DNA of 58,571 nucleotides, from assembly GCA_024683955.1 (NCBI GenBank), contig JAIKXS010000031.1, positions 1-58,571 on the forward strand. Reading direction: 5' to 3'. Positions 1-9,130 of the stretch are shown here, in pieces (the first letter of the stretch is position 1; each line of letters starts with the position of its first letter). The position numbers were made by a program, and so were the translations under genes. This DNA comes from Desulfovibrio sp. Its GTDB lineage: Bacteria > Desulfobacterota > Desulfovibrionia > Desulfovibrionales > Desulfovibrionaceae. The notes below the pieces were generated by a model. It was not told the DNA's origin. It saw only the letters and a program-made list of their open reading frames with translations, and did not search any database.

Positions 1-1
1 A

Positions 2-736
2 CGGGAGCCCGCATTCAATCTCCCGGCAATATGGATTCCGGCAAGTCAACGTGAAGAGGCCATGATGGCAGGCTATACCGTTGTTGATCCGGCAACGGTT
101 ATCGCAACGCACCTGACCGAAGTTTTTCGGCGTCATCTGGCCGACTTCCTTGATCGGCAGGCCGTGCAGGGTCTTCTTGATACTCTTGCACAGACATCGC
201 CGAAGGCTGTTGAGGATCTTGTTCCTGGGACCATCAATCTTGGTGGCGTGCAGAAGGTACTTCAGATGCTTGTTCGGGAAAATGTCTGCATTCGCGACAT
301 GCTGACCATTGCAGAAACTCTGGCGGACTATGCTCCCGTCGTGAAATCTCCGGAAATGCTGACGGAATATGTGCGGGAAAAACTTTCGCGTTCTATTGTG
401 CGCCCTTATCTTGACAGCGCCGGCGCGCTGCCGGTGCTGACCCTCAACGGCAACGCTGAACGCAAGGTGCAGGAGGGAATACGGCAGGCAGAAAACGGTG
501 CGACATTCCTTTCATTGAATCCCGTTACGGCCCAGCGTCTTGTGCAGAATATAAGCGCGGCTGTCGAAAAAGCAGTGAATACGGACGGTCAGCCTGTTTT
601 GCTCACAACACCCGCAATACGGCCGCATCTGGCGCAGCTTATTACGCGCTTTTTGCCCGCAGTGCCTGTTATTTCCCAAGCTGAAATTCCGCCCGATATC
701 CGGCTTCAGTCGGTCGGAAGCGTCGGTATAGAGTAG
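2..736 (+). CDS. flhA: Flagellar export apparatus protein FlhA, C-terminal part (5' cut by window)
   Basis: FlhA is the inner-membrane export-gate protein of the flagellar type III secretion system; its cytoplasmic C-terminal domain docks chaperone-substrate complexes. Only this domain is present. The reading frame is open from base 2, so the gene begins outside the window, and the ATG at 62 is internal. Family landmarks are the EPAF/PAIWI segment at the left edge, GYTVVDPATVIATHLTE, the GGVQKVLQ...IRDMLTIAETLADYA block and the LTEYVREKLSRSIVRPYL block. It ends with TAG at 734-736 and converges on the cyclophilin gene. The family identity is secure. The flagellar rather than virulence-type assignment rests on overall resemblance. 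Confidence 0.93.
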   Translation, partial: REPAFNLPAIWIPASQREEAMMAGYTVVDPATVIATHLTEVFRRHLADFLDRQAVQGLLDTLAQTSPKAVEDLVPGTINLGGVQKVLQMLVRENVCIRDMLTIAETLADYAPVVKSPEMLTEYVREKLSRSIVRPYLDSAGALPVLTLNGNAERKVQEGIRQAENGATFLSLNPVTAQRLVQNISAAVEKAVNTDGQPVLLTTPAIRPHLAQLITRFLPAVPVISQAEIPPDIRLQSVGSVGIE

Positions 737-789
737 AGAGAAAGAAAAAAGGAAGAAGATGGAGGGATGTTTGTGTAAGAGGAAGTAGC

Positions 790-828
790 TGCGCCGAAGA
801 AAACAGCGTTTGCCGTTCGCTCGGCGCA
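790..828. terminator. Hairpin between convergent flhA and cyclophilin genes
   Basis: A perfect 8-bp stem (TGCGCCGA / TCGGCGCA) encloses a 23-nt loop between two convergent stop codons. The T-tail is short in both directions, so this is a plausible but weak bidirectional terminator. Confidence 0.5.
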
Positions 829-842
829 TTTCCTATGCAGTT

Positions 843-1352
843 CTATTCAAAGCGGCTTGCCCCGGTGATCATAACCATATCAACAGGTACGTCATCGTAG
901 CTGCCGACGCTCTTTGTTTTTGCCTTGGCAATCTTGTCCACCACGTCCATGCCATCGGTTACTTTTCCAAACACACAGTATCCCCAGCCTTCAATATTCT
1001 TGCCACGGTGGTCCAGAAAGGCATTGTCCACAAGGTTGATGAAGAACTGGGCCGAGGCGCTGTGCGGCTCCATGGTACGGGCCATGGCAATGGATCCCCG
1101 TTCATTTTTGAGACCGTTGTCTGCCTCGTTTTCAATGGGGGCTTCGGTGGATTTTTCATTCATTCGCGCGTCAAGTCCTCCCCCCTGAATCATAAATCCG
1201 GCAATGACACGGTGAAAAATGGTGTTGGCGTAAAAGCCCGAATCAACATAGCGGAGAAAATTTTCAACGGTTTTAGGGGCTTTTTCCGGATATAGTTCAA
1301 TAAGAATGTCGCCGGATGTTGTCTCAAGCAGTATGGTCGGGTTTTCTGCCAT
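843..1352 (-). CDS. ppiB: Cyclophilin-type peptidyl-prolyl cis-trans isomerase
   Basis: This protein catalyses cis-trans isomerisation of Xaa-Pro bonds and assists folding. The start at 1352 gives 169 residues, close to the size of cytosolic PpiB. It is preceded by CAGGAG at a good distance (...CAGGAGTTACCCATATG). The longer upstream open frame lacks cyclophilin sequence and was not used. The conserved core is visible: [43 protein letters not shown], and [14 protein letters not shown]. There is no signal peptide, so it should act in the cytoplasm. It stands alone and converges on flhA, with no operon partner. The family is certain; the symbol is by type only. Confidence 0.93.
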   Translation of the reverse strand: MAENPTILLETTSGDILIELYPEKAPKTVENFLRYVDSGFYANTIFHRVIAGFMIQGGGLDARMNEKSTEAPIENEADNGLKNERGSIAMARTMEPHSASAQFFINLVDNAFLDHRGKNIEGWGYCVFGKVTDGMDVVDKIAKAKTKSVGSYDDVPVDMVMITGASRFE

Positions 1353-1600
1353 ATGGGTAACTCCTGAATCCTTCAAAAGAGTGAAAAAAACGAGCCGCGC
1401 ATTTCGCAGTGCAGCTGGCGGGCCTGAAAAGAAACATGCGTGCACACAAGAAGGAAGATGCTTTTCCCTCGGTAGGCACGCGATTGGGAGAATAAGGAAG
1501 AAGAGTCTCTCGCTGGGACAGCCAGAGCACATCCCGATGAAACTATGTCATCAATTTGTCTGCCAGGCAAGAGACACAGGATCCTGTGAAGGAGGCGTTT

Positions 1601-2683
1601 ATGCCGGTTGAGGGGCGGGATAGGGAACGTTGTTTAGCAGTACGGAAAGAACTGCTTGCGTGGTTTGAACGTCATAAACGCGATCTTCCCTGGCGTAAAA
1701 ACTATACACCTTATGAAGTATGGATTTCAGAGATCATGCTGCAGCAGACACAGATGCAAAGGGGTGTTGAGTATTTTTTACGCTGGATGAAACGCTTTCC
1801 TGATATCAGGCATGTGGCCATGAGCAGCGATGAAGATCTGCTGCGTGCCTGGGAGGGACTTGGATATTACTCACGGGCCAAAAATATTAAGAAGGCGGCC
1901 GCGCAGATCCTCAAGGAACACGGCGGTGTTTTCCCCGAACATCTCGACGATATTAGGGCCCTCCCGGGCGTTGGTCCCTACACGGCCAACGCCATTGCCG
2001 GCATAGCCTTCCGGCAGCATGTCGCCTGCGTCGACGCCAATGTGGAACGTATTGTGAGCCGCCTTTTCAACATTGACGATGACATTGGAACGCGTGAGGG
2101 AAAAGCCCGCATTGCGGAATATGCCTTGGCACTTGTTCCTGAGGGAGAGGCCCGGAATGCCAATCAGGCCATGATGGAGTTCGGTGCATTGCAGTGCGGA
2201 AAGAATCCGCGATGTGAAGGCTGTCCGTTGATTGCTTTCTGCCGTGCCAGGAAGGCAGGTGTCGAGAAAACGCTTCCCGTTAAAAGGAAGCCTCTTCGCA
2301 CGCGTCATGCCCGTGTTGCGCTTGCGCTTCTTCGCCATAAGGGTTCCTTTCTTCTCGTGAAGCGCGGCACACCTGGGCTATGGTCCGGACTCTATACGTT
2401 TCCCTTTGTACAGGTCGGAGAGAAAAATCCCGAAACAGCCCTCCGCTTCTTTTTGACCAGAGAACTCAGCATCCACGTTGAGAATCCGACCTGGAGGATC
2501 ACTCTTGTGCATAGCCACACTTCCTGGCATGTGAAACTTTTCGCGTACGCTTTCATGGATGTCGGGGTACCAGTCCGCAGCCTTCCGGAAGGCTATGTTT
2601 GGATTTCCGAAAGAGACCTTGGGGCGTTGCCTCTTCCATCCCCACATCGCCGGATTCTTTGTGATTTTTTTGGCCGGACATGA
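1601..2683 (+). CDS. mutY: A/G-specific adenine DNA glycosylase MutY
   Basis: MutY removes adenine mispaired with 8-oxoguanine in base-excision repair. The start at 1601 follows GAAGGAGGCGTTT, an excellent ribosome site, giving 360 residues; an in-frame ATG at 1556 lacks one. The N-terminal HhH-GPD domain shows the catalytic Glu in SEIMLQQTQ, the hairpin LPGVGPYTANAIAG and the catalytic Asp in VDANVERIVSR. Next come four cysteines of a [4Fe-4S] cluster (CGKNPRCEGCPLIAFC). A C-terminal NUDIX-like 8-oxoG recognition domain follows from about residue 235. The first two cysteines are separated by five residues, where the classic MutY/EndoIII pattern has six. The gene is monocistronic as far as can be seen. 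Confidence 0.95.
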   Translation: MPVEGRDRERCLAVRKELLAWFERHKRDLPWRKNYTPYEVWISEIMLQQTQMQRGVEYFLRWMKRFPDIRHVAMSSDEDLLRAWEGLGYYSRAKNIKKAAAQILKEHGGVFPEHLDDIRALPGVGPYTANAIAGIAFRQHVACVDANVERIVSRLFNIDDDIGTREGKARIAEYALALVPEGEARNANQAMMEFGALQCGKNPRCEGCPLIAFCRARKAGVEKTLPVKRKPLRTRHARVALALLRHKGSFLLVKRGTPGLWSGLYTFPFVQVGEKNPETALRFFLTRELSIHVENPTWRITLVHSHTSWHVKLFAYAFMDVGVPVRSLPEGYVWISERDLGALPLPSPHRRILCDFFGRT

Positions 2684-3317
2684 GATCCGCTGCCCCAACG
2701 CCGCGCACGGCGCCCCCTCCCTTTTCCCCGTGCTCCCGTAGGGAATACCGATTGCTTCAACGAGCAAGGCGTAATCGTCGGACGTAACGCGAAGATCCCT
2801 GAAAAATGATGCCTGATGGTCAATTGACGTGGAATCAGCAGGGGGGACAGGTTTATAGTACGGGTTTAGTATAATGCTGTGTCTGCCTGTTCATAGTACA
2901 GGTGAGAATAAGACTTCCGTCTTTTTGAACAAGGCAATCTCAAGAGGCACGCGGTTCAGAAGTGCGGACTTGAGTGGGTTTCCGTTAAAACAAAGCAGAA
3001 GACAGCTCTTCTTTCCGCCTATATTCCTGCCTCCTGTGGTACGGCAGATTCCTCCTGCCCGTGACTCCCGCGGAAAACGCTGTCGTTGCATCACCAGTGT
3101 TGTTAGCGGCGGGCTGGGGTAGTTTTAAGCAGCACGGTCGTCTTCAGGAAAATGGCATTGCGATACTTTCAGCTAAGAAGGCAGCCCTTCTCTGAAAAAT
3201 CAGCGCCTCTTATTCGTTGAATAATCCCTGCTATCTATTTTGTGACGGGAAGGGAGCAGAATTTTGTCTTGTGTTATGCAAAAATTATGAAAAAAGTGAA
3301 AAAATGCGGGTTCCCCC
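2684..3317. other. Gene-free stretch between mutY and the rimP-nusA operon
   Basis: About 630 bases with no convincing gene. The short open frames have no family resemblance and no ribosome sites. A small hairpin (AAGAC/GTCTT with TTCC loop and a T-run) lies near 2908-2925, and a second (CGCCG/CGGCG) lies near 2700 just after mutY. Either could stop transcription weakly. No tRNA, CRISPR or known small RNA was recognised. Confidence 0.5.
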
Positions 3318-3349
3318 TTGACATGCCTGCAATTTTTCTTCAATACATT
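3318..3349 (+). promoter_or_regulatory. Candidate promoter of the rimP-nusA operon
   Basis: A perfect -35 box TTGACA (3318-3323) is followed by TACATT (3344-3349) as a possible -10. The 20-base spacing is long for sigma-70; a poorer box CAATAC sits at 17 bases. It lies about 60 bases before the leader terminator, which fits an attenuated operon promoter. Confidence 0.45.
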
Positions 3350-3405
3350 CTGCTCATGAACTGTAATCACGTATTGCGTTCACATCCTGATGGAACATTT
3401 GTTAC

Positions 3406-3441
3406 AACGGGGTGGCCTCTTTGAGGCCTCCCCGTTTTTTT
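3406..3441 (+). terminator. Intrinsic terminator in the leader of rimP-nusA (attenuator candidate)
   Basis: A 14-pair stem (one T:T mismatch) with a TTT loop is followed by a run of seven T. It ends 21 bases before the rimP start and lies downstream of the candidate promoter. It therefore sits inside the operon leader rather than at the end of mutY, more than 700 bases away. Since the operon encodes NusA, a terminator here could serve feedback control; that role is inferred. Confidence 0.75.
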
Positions 3442-3462
3442 AGACGTTGCTTTTGAGGTCCT

Positions 3463-4056
3463 ATGCCAGAACGAGATCCCTCAACCGTTCTTGAAACAAT
3501 CCGTGCGTTGGCGTTGCCTGTCGTTCAGGCTGCCGGTCTTGATCTCTGGGGTATTGAGCTTCAGCAGTCACGGCGTACCGTGGTTCGTCTCTTTATTGAC
3601 GGCAGCACGGGAGGCGGACTCGAAGAAGAGCAGGCATTGCACGCAACCCTTGATCAGTGCGCAGAAATTTCCCGTCTCCTGGGGCTTGCCCTTGAGGTTG
3701 AAGATCTTTTTCCTGACGCATGGGTCCTTGAGGTGTCGACTCCGGGGCTTTCTCGTACGTTTTTTACTCTTGAGCAGATGAAGGCCTACGTTGGGGATGT
3801 TGTTGATATCCGGCTTGCAAAGGCCTCTCCGGACGCCTCCTCCAGAAAGTCGTGGCGAGGTGTCCTCAAAGAGGTGACCGAAGACGCTTTTATCCTGAAA
3901 CCCTGCCTTATCTCGGAGAGTGACGTGATTGAACCGCTAGCGGAAGATGAGGTGCGTTTTTTATGGAAGGACGTCCGTAAAGCCCGTAGGGTTGCCCTGT
4001 TTCCGAAAGCCGTAAAGCCGGGAAAAGGGCCGGCACGGAAAAAAAATGAGACTTGA
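3463..4056 (+). CDS. rimP: Ribosome maturation factor RimP
   Basis: RimP binds the nascent 30S subunit and promotes its late assembly. The 197-residue protein shows the two-domain RimP plan. The N-terminal alpha/beta domain has VVQAAGLDLWGIELQQS, VVRLFIDG, the acidic loop before CAEISRLLG, and the signature DAWVLEVSTPGLSRTF. The C-terminal Sm-like beta barrel covers roughly residues 110-175 (VVDIRLAKA ... WRGVLKEV). The tail is Lys/Arg-rich. It is the first gene of the classic rimP-nusA-infB operon, behind a strong leader terminator. A 237-base gap separates it from nusA. Confidence 0.95.
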   Translation: MPERDPSTVLETIRALALPVVQAAGLDLWGIELQQSRRTVVRLFIDGSTGGGLEEEQALHATLDQCAEISRLLGLALEVEDLFPDAWVLEVSTPGLSRTFFTLEQMKAYVGDVVDIRLAKASPDASSRKSWRGVLKEVTEDAFILKPCLISESDVIEPLAEDEVRFLWKDVRKARRVALFPKAVKPGKGPARKKNET

Positions 4057-4238
4057 TTCATGCCGGCAGGCACAGACCGTGTTTTTTTTTGCAAACCGAA
4101 GAAAGAAACGTGTTACCCACGGGAACTGCCAGCCTCAAGTATGCAATGTTTTTAAACGGGAACAGAATTTGCTTGGGATATCCCGCCTCTGCATGTGTGC
4201 GGGGAAGTCACTTGCGTCGTTTTAATATGGAAATATAC

Positions 4239-4293
4239 GGAGGCAGCGTTTCCTCCACTGTGTCAACACAGGGGCTTATACGCTGAATATCTG
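4239..4293 (+). promoter_or_regulatory. Structured, possibly switchable ribosome-binding region of nusA
   Basis: The start codon at 4294 has no Shine-Dalgarno sequence at normal linear distance. GGAGG lies at 4239-4243, directly followed by CAGCG (4244-4248). CAGCG pairs perfectly with CGCTG (4281-4285), and an inner CTGTG/CACAG stem closes on a TCAA loop (4258-4271). Folded, only AATATCTG separates the stem from ATG. Alternatively GGAGG pairs with CCTCC (4252-4256), hiding the site. The same architecture precedes galE and the efflux adaptor gene in this window. Confidence 0.65.
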
Positions 4294-5667
4294 ATGAACT
4301 TTGAACTTAAAAAGGCGATTGACCAGATTAGCAAGGACAAGGGTCTTGATCGGGAGATGCTTGTCAATACGCTGGAAGACGCTGTGCGCACATCCGTGTT
4401 GAAACGTTTTAGCGACGACATGGACGTTGAAGTGACATATAATGATGAGACGGGCGATATAGAAGTCTATCAGTTCAAGGTCGTTGTTGAAGACGGTGAT
4501 GTCGCCAACGAAAATACGCAGATTGCCCTCGCTGATGCCCGTGCCCATGATGCCAATGTCCAGCTTGATGACGAGGTCGGATTTCGCATAAAGATTCAGG
4601 ATCTCGGCCGGATCGCCGCTCAGTCGGCCAAGCAGGTCATCATACAGCGTATGCGTGATGCCGAACAGGGCATCATCTATGATGAATTCAAGGACCGCCG
4701 TGGCGAGATCGTCTCCGGCATTATCCAGCGTCGTGACAAAGGGGGCTGGGTGGTCAATCTCGGTCGTACCGAAGCCATTCTTCCGCGGGACGAGCAAATT
4801 CCGAGAGAACACTATCACCGTGGGGATCGCGTCCAGGCCCTTATCATTGATGTGCGCCGTGAGGGGCGTGGGCCGCAGGTAGTGATCTCCCGTGCTCACA
4901 GGGATTATATGGCTGCCCTTTTTCGCCGTGAGGTTCCCGAGGTTGACGAAGGCCTCGTGCGCGTGATGGGGGTCGCAAGGGATCCCGGATCACGTGCTAA
5001 GGTCGCTGTGTATTCAAGGGAGCGCGATGTAGATCCCGTTGGTGCCTGTGTCGGTGTCCGTGGTTCGCGGATACAGAATATTGTTCAGGAATTTCATGGC
5101 GAGCGTATCGATATAGTTGTGTGGAGCGCGGATATTGCAACCTACGCGAAGAATGCCCTCGCGCCGGCCTTTGTTACGCGGATTGTCGTGGACGAGGAGG
5201 AGAATCTTCTCGAGGTCATTGTTCCCGATGATCAGCTCACCAATGCCATTGGTCGTAAAGGTCAGAATGTGAAGCTTGCGGCCCGTCTTCTCGGATGGAA
5301 GGTCGATATTTTTACCGAGAGCCGGTACAAGGAGGCTAATGCCATAGGCCATGGCCTGGAGCAGGTGGCAAGCGTCGCCGAAGTTTCTATTGAGACGCTT
5401 CTTGCCCAAGGTTACACATCTCTTGATACGTTGCGTGCCGCGAGTGATGAAGAACTGGCCGAAAAACTCACGATTTCTCCGTTGCGAATTTCTGAGCTGC
5501 GGCAGGCAATTAATTTCCTTGCGCCTGTTGTCGAAGAGCAGATGGAGTCCTCTGCTGTCTCGGAAGAGGTGATGAACGTGAATAAGGCCGAAGATCAGGA
5601 CTCCCCTGAGGACAGGAATGATCACCAGGAAGAGGAAACGATTCCTGACGCAACAGAGGATGAATAG
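4294..5667 (+). CDS. nusA: Transcription termination/antitermination factor NusA
   Basis: NusA binds RNA polymerase and nascent RNA, modulating pausing, termination and antitermination. The 457-residue protein begins MNFELKKAIDQISKDKGLDREML, the typical NusA N-terminus. Then follow an S1 domain (about 135-200, GEIVSGIIQRRDKGGWVVNLGRTEAILP), KH domains with VGACVGVRGSRIQNIVQEF and DDQLTNAIGRKGQNVKLAARL, a short helix-hairpin region and an acidic tail. An open frame extends upstream to 4195 but lacks NusA sequence, so the ATG at 4294 was chosen. That start depends on an unusual folded leader. ylxR follows 14 bases downstream. Confidence 0.96.
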   Translation: MNFELKKAIDQISKDKGLDREMLVNTLEDAVRTSVLKRFSDDMDVEVTYNDETGDIEVYQFKVVVEDGDVANENTQIALADARAHDANVQLDDEVGFRIKIQDLGRIAAQSAKQVIIQRMRDAEQGIIYDEFKDRRGEIVSGIIQRRDKGGWVVNLGRTEAILPRDEQIPREHYHRGDRVQALIIDVRREGRGPQVVISRAHRDYMAALFRREVPEVDEGLVRVMGVARDPGSRAKVAVYSRERDVDPVGACVGVRGSRIQNIVQEFHGERIDIVVWSADIATYAKNALAPAFVTRIVVDEEENLLEVIVPDDQLTNAIGRKGQNVKLAARLLGWKVDIFTESRYKEANAIGHGLEQVASVAEVSIETLLAQGYTSLDTLRAASDEELAEKLTISPLRISELRQAINFLAPVVEEQMESSAVSEEVMNVNKAEDQDSPEDRNDHQEEETIPDATEDE

Positions 5668-5681
5668 GTCTTTTTTCTTCT

Positions 5682-5951
5682 ATGGAGATCCTTCAACGGA
5701 AGAAAAAACGGGCAGACGCCGGCGGACCGATTCGGATGTGTGTGATATGCCGTCGTCGTTTGCTGAAAGCGGAACTGACACGGTATCGTGTGACGCCGGA
5801 CGGCGTTTTATTTGACGAAAAACAGATAGGCCCGGGCAGGGGCTGGTATGTATGTTCTGACGGGAAATGTATGCAGAAGTTTCATCGCTTCTTCATGAAA
5901 AACCTGTCAGAAGGGGGTTGTGTCGATGGTGCAAGCTCAAGATCGAATTAA
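5682..5951 (+). CDS. ylxR: YlxR-family RNA-binding protein (DUF448)
   Basis: YlxR-type proteins are small RNA-binding proteins encoded between nusA and infB; in Gram-positive bacteria a member modulates RNase P. The 89-residue product carries the family core [20 protein letters not shown] and GPGRGWYVC. It lies 14 bases after nusA, and its 3' end overlaps the infB start by 26 bases, implying translational coupling. The name ylxR follows the family; a specific partner in this organism is not shown by the sequence. Confidence 0.9.
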   Translation: MEILQRKKKRADAGGPIRMCVICRRRLLKAELTRYRVTPDGVLFDEKQIGPGRGWYVCSDGKCMQKFHRFFMKNLSEGGCVDGASSRSN

Positions 5952-8829
5952 ATTGAAAGATCTTGCCACAGAATTACACGTGCAGCTCATTGATGTGCAA
6001 AATGCTGTGCGCGATGGTCTTAAACAGACTGGTAAAGTGGCGTCTTTGACCTCTGCTGACGCAGAGAAAGTGCGTCAGCTCTTGCAGGAGCATAAAGACA
6101 ATGCGGAACAAGAGGATAAAAAGCCCGATGTGATCGTGCGTAGACGTCGCAAGAAAGAGAGCCCGGAAAAACCGGCAGATAGCAAATCTCTCCCGAGAGA
6201 GACGAAAGCCGAAGAGAAGAAGGAAACGGTGCAGGAAGCGCCAAAATCTTCTTCAGCCGAAAAGGTTCTTAGTACTCCCGTTGAAACATCCGATACCCCC
6301 AAGGACGATGTCAAGCCTCGCATTGTAGCTCCTCCTGCCCAGGAGCAGAAGGCACGTGTTATTTCCTTGCCTAGCCAAAAAGAACCGGTGTTGAGCACTG
6401 GTGTAACGGAAGAAGTACCCCCGGCTTCCACAGCATCAGCCCCTGAGTCCGTTGAGCCGGCCGAAGCGCTGAAGGGCGCAGAGCCTGAGAACGTGAACAT
6501 TGAACAGACCGAAGAAGCGGAACAGGACAGCGGTGAAACAAAGACCGCAAAGCTTGTCCGCCGTTCTTCAGCCGATGCTTCTGCTGAGCCGGAGGGGTCG
6601 TCAGTTCCCACCCTGCCGGAACAGAAGGCCGAGCCGCGGAAGGACGAGCCGAAGCAAGAGGAACCTGCGAAGGAGGAAACCCCCGAAGAACCGGAGGAAA
6701 CTTCCGTCCCGAAGGTCAGAATCATTTCAAGGCCTTCTCAGCCTGCACGTGCCACGGAATCACGTGCCAGGGAGAGCCGCGAAGGGCGGGGAGGAAAGAG
6801 TGCCGCGCAGGGACAGCGTAAGGAACAGGGCCGGCCCGCAAGAACGGGTGGCGGCTTCCGTTCCCAGCAATCTGTCCCCATGCCTGAAATGCAGGAGCAG
6901 CAGAGCAAGAAAAAACGCATGAAGGGCCGGAGAACCGTCGATTTTCAGCAGGGTGACTTCGGGCAGAATGAGGACGAAGATGTTCCGCGTATGAGCAGGG
7001 GACGTGGTAAACGCAAGGGGCAGAAGAATGCCCGTCCCGTCCAGCCCGTGACCCAGCCCATCAAGGCTGCCAAACGTAAAGTGAAGGTCGTTGAGGTTAT
7101 TTCTGTGTCTGAAATGGCCAAGCAGATGGGACTTAAGGCTACGGAACTTATCAAGGTGCTCTTCTCGTCGTTCGGGGTGATGGCCACCATCAACCAGACC
7201 CTTGATTTTGATACCGCCTCCCTCGTTGCGTCTGAATTCGGCTACGAGGTTGAAAAGACAGGGTTCTCGGAAGAAGAATACCTAGTCGAAAAGGAAGCTG
7301 ACAGTCCTGAAAGCTTGAAGCCACGGCCGCCTGTGGTGACCATTATGGGGCACGTTGACCATGGCAAAACATCACTGCTTGATGCCATTCGTAAATCTCA
7401 TGTAACAAGTGGTGAAGCTGGTGGCATCACCCAGCATATAGGCGCCTACCATGTGCGGACAAAGCGTGGTGACATTGTTTTTCTTGACACGCCGGGCCAC
7501 GAGGCATTTACCGCTATGCGTGCCCGCGGTGCACAGATCACAGATCTCGTCATTCTCGTTGTGGCGGCGGATGATGGTGTCATGGAGCAGACACGGGAAG
7601 CCATAAACCACTCCCGGGCTGCTAATGTTCCGATCATGGTTGCCGTGAATAAAATCGACAAGCCAGGTGCCGACCCAGACAGGGTGTTGCGTGAGCTTGC
7701 TGAATTGGGCCTTCAGGCAGAAGACTGGGGGGGCGACACCATCGTTGCAAAGGTCTCGGCAAAAACAGGTCAGGGACTGGACGAGCTTCTTGAAATGGTT
7801 GCTTTGCAGTCTGAAATCATGGAACTCAAGGCCAATCCCGACAAGCCCGCACGCGGACATATTGTTGAGGCCCGTCTTGACAAGGGGCGCGGTCCGGTTG
7901 CAACGGTTCTTATTCAGGAAGGCACTCTCCATCATGGTGATGACTTTGTCTGCGGTCAGTTCTCCGGCCGTGTACGCTCGCTTCTGACCGATCAGGGTAA
8001 GAAGGTCAAGGAGGCCGGCCCTTCTATGCCTGTGGAAGTGCAGGGCGTGGAGGGGGTTCCCGTGGCCGGCGAGGAATTTATCGTTGTCCCCGACGAAAAA
8101 CTTGCCAGACGTATCGCCGATGCCCGTTCGGCCAAGCAGCGTGAGCGTGAGCTTGCCAAGGAGTCCCGAGTCACGCTTGAGACCTTCCTTTCACAGCATG
8201 CGGGTGATCAGGAGACGATGACCCTGAATCTTGTGGTCAAAGCAGATGTGCAGGGTAGTCTTGAAGCCATTGTTGAATCGCTAAATAAGCAGAGTACCGA
8301 CAAGGTAGCTGTCCATGTGGTGCATGGCGGTGCCGGTGCCATTTCCGAATCGGACATTCTTCTTGCCTCTGCCTCAAAGGCCATAATTATCGGCTTCAAT
8401 GTCCGGCCCACTTCCAAGATCAAGGAAGTGGCAGACCGGGAAAATGTGGATATTCGTTTCTACAATATTATTTATAAACTGGTTGAGGATATCAAGAGTG
8501 CCATGGCAGGGCTGCTTGCCCCTGTGCAACGAGAGGTTTATCTTGGTCAGGCAGAGGTGAGAAATACCTTCAACCTGCCAAAAGTCGGCACCATTGCCGG
8601 CTGTTATGTGGCAGACGGTAAGATTCAGCGTAATGCGGGTGCCCGTCTTTTGCGCGACGGCGTTGTCGTGTACACTGGCAAAATAATATCCCTCAAGCGC
8701 TTCAAGGATGACGCGAAGGAAGTGGTCAAGGGCAATGAATGCGGTGCAGGCCTTGAGAACTTCAACGATATAAAAGTCGGTGATGTACTCGAAGCTTTTG
8801 AGACGGTGGAAGAGGCCGCAAAGCTTTAA
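5926..8829 (+). CDS. infB: Translation initiation factor IF-2
   Basis: IF-2 is the GTPase that places initiator tRNA on the 30S subunit and promotes subunit joining. The ATG at 5926 lies 8 bases after AGAAGGGGG; an in-frame GTG at 5920 is too close to that site. The 967 residues comprise an IF2-N domain, a long Glu/Pro/Lys-rich low-complexity linker (about 60-375), a second IF2-N region ([22 protein letters not shown]) and the G domain from about 470. The G domain shows [14 protein letters not shown] (P-loop), DTPGHEAF and [10 protein letters not shown]. Domains II-IV end in [12 protein letters not shown]. The linker encodes arginine-rich stretches typical of the family. Confidence 0.97.
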   Translation: MVQAQDRIKLKDLATELHVQLIDVQNAVRDGLKQTGKVASLTSADAEKVRQLLQEHKDNAEQEDKKPDVIVRRRRKKESPEKPADSKSLPRETKAEEKKETVQEAPKSSSAEKVLSTPVETSDTPKDDVKPRIVAPPAQEQKARVISLPSQKEPVLSTGVTEEVPPASTASAPESVEPAEALKGAEPENVNIEQTEEAEQDSGETKTAKLVRRSSADASAEPEGSSVPTLPEQKAEPRKDEPKQEEPAKEETPEEPEETSVPKVRIISRPSQPARATESRARESREGRGGKSAAQGQRKEQGRPARTGGGFRSQQSVPMPEMQEQQSKKKRMKGRRTVDFQQGDFGQNEDEDVPRMSRGRGKRKGQKNARPVQPVTQPIKAAKRKVKVVEVISVSEMAKQMGLKATELIKVLFSSFGVMATINQTLDFDTASLVASEFGYEVEKTGFSEEEYLVEKEADSPESLKPRPPVVTIMGHVDHGKTSLLDAIRKSHVTSGEAGGITQHIGAYHVRTKRGDIVFLDTPGHEAFTAMRARGAQITDLVILVVAADDGVMEQTREAINHSRAANVPIMVAVNKIDKPGADPDRVLRELAELGLQAEDWGGDTIVAKVSAKTGQGLDELLEMVALQSEIMELKANPDKPARGHIVEARLDKGRGPVATVLIQEGTLHHGDDFVCGQFSGRVRSLLTDQGKKVKEAGPSMPVEVQGVEGVPVAGEEFIVVPDEKLARRIADARSAKQRERELAKESRVTLETFLSQHAGDQETMTLNLVVKADVQGSLEAIVESLNKQSTDKVAVHVVHGGAGAISESDILLASASKAIIIGFNVRPTSKIKEVADRENVDIRFYNIIYKLVEDIKSAMAGLLAPVQREVYLGQAEVRNTFNLPKVGTIAGCYVADGKIQRNAGARLLRDGVVVYTGKIISLKRFKDDAKEVVKGNECGAGLENFNDIKVGDVLEAFETVEEAAKL

Positions 8830-8833
8830 ATCC

Positions 8834-9130
8834 ATGCCTGCGTTACTTGCCGTACTTACCGTTGAATTCAGTCTTGACGGAAACGATAATCTTAAAGCCA
8901 AGCGTCGCGTTGCCAACAGTCTTAAACAGAAACTCCGCAATACTTTTAACGTGGCCGTTGCCGAACAGGGAACAGAGGACTCTCTTACGCGCCTTAGACT
9001 GCAGGTCGTGTCTGTATCCAATAATGAGCGCCATTTGCGCTCTCGCATGGATAAATGCTGTCTTATGATGGAAGCGGTATGTTCTGAACGGATGATCGCA
9101 AGTGAGGTCGAGGTTTATGCCGCAGACTGA
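8834..9130 (+). CDS. ylxP: DUF503 / YlxP-like small protein
   Basis: A 98-residue protein with the DUF503 pattern: LLAVLTVEFSL, NLKAKRRVANSLKQKLRNTFNVAVAE, and LRLQVVSVSNNERHL. The family often lies between infB and rbfA or nrnA; its biochemical role is not established. The ATG at 8834 lies five bases after the infB stop, so it is probably translated by coupling, and no strong Shine-Dalgarno is seen. It overlaps the next gene by 14 bases. In many bacteria rbfA occupies this place. This protein matches DUF503 rather than RbfA, and no rbfA is present in the operon. Confidence 0.85.
   Translation: MPALLAVLTVEFSLDGNDNLKAKRRVANSLKQKLRNTFNVAVAEQGTEDSLTRLRLQVVSVSNNERHLRSRMDKCCLMMEAVCSERMIASEVEVYAAD

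Noticed and set aside
4239-4250. Similarity of GGAGGCAGC to a conserved 16S rRNA segment
   Set aside because: Only about nine bases agree, and the conserved partner CGCTG and start-codon spacing are not explained by it.
4276-4899. 207-codon antisense open frame within nusA
   Set aside because: It is a shadow of the nusA codons, with no ribosome site and no family motif.
6075-6725. Ser-rich antisense open frame within infB
   Set aside because: It mirrors the repetitive Glu/Pro/Lys linker of IF-2; low complexity only.
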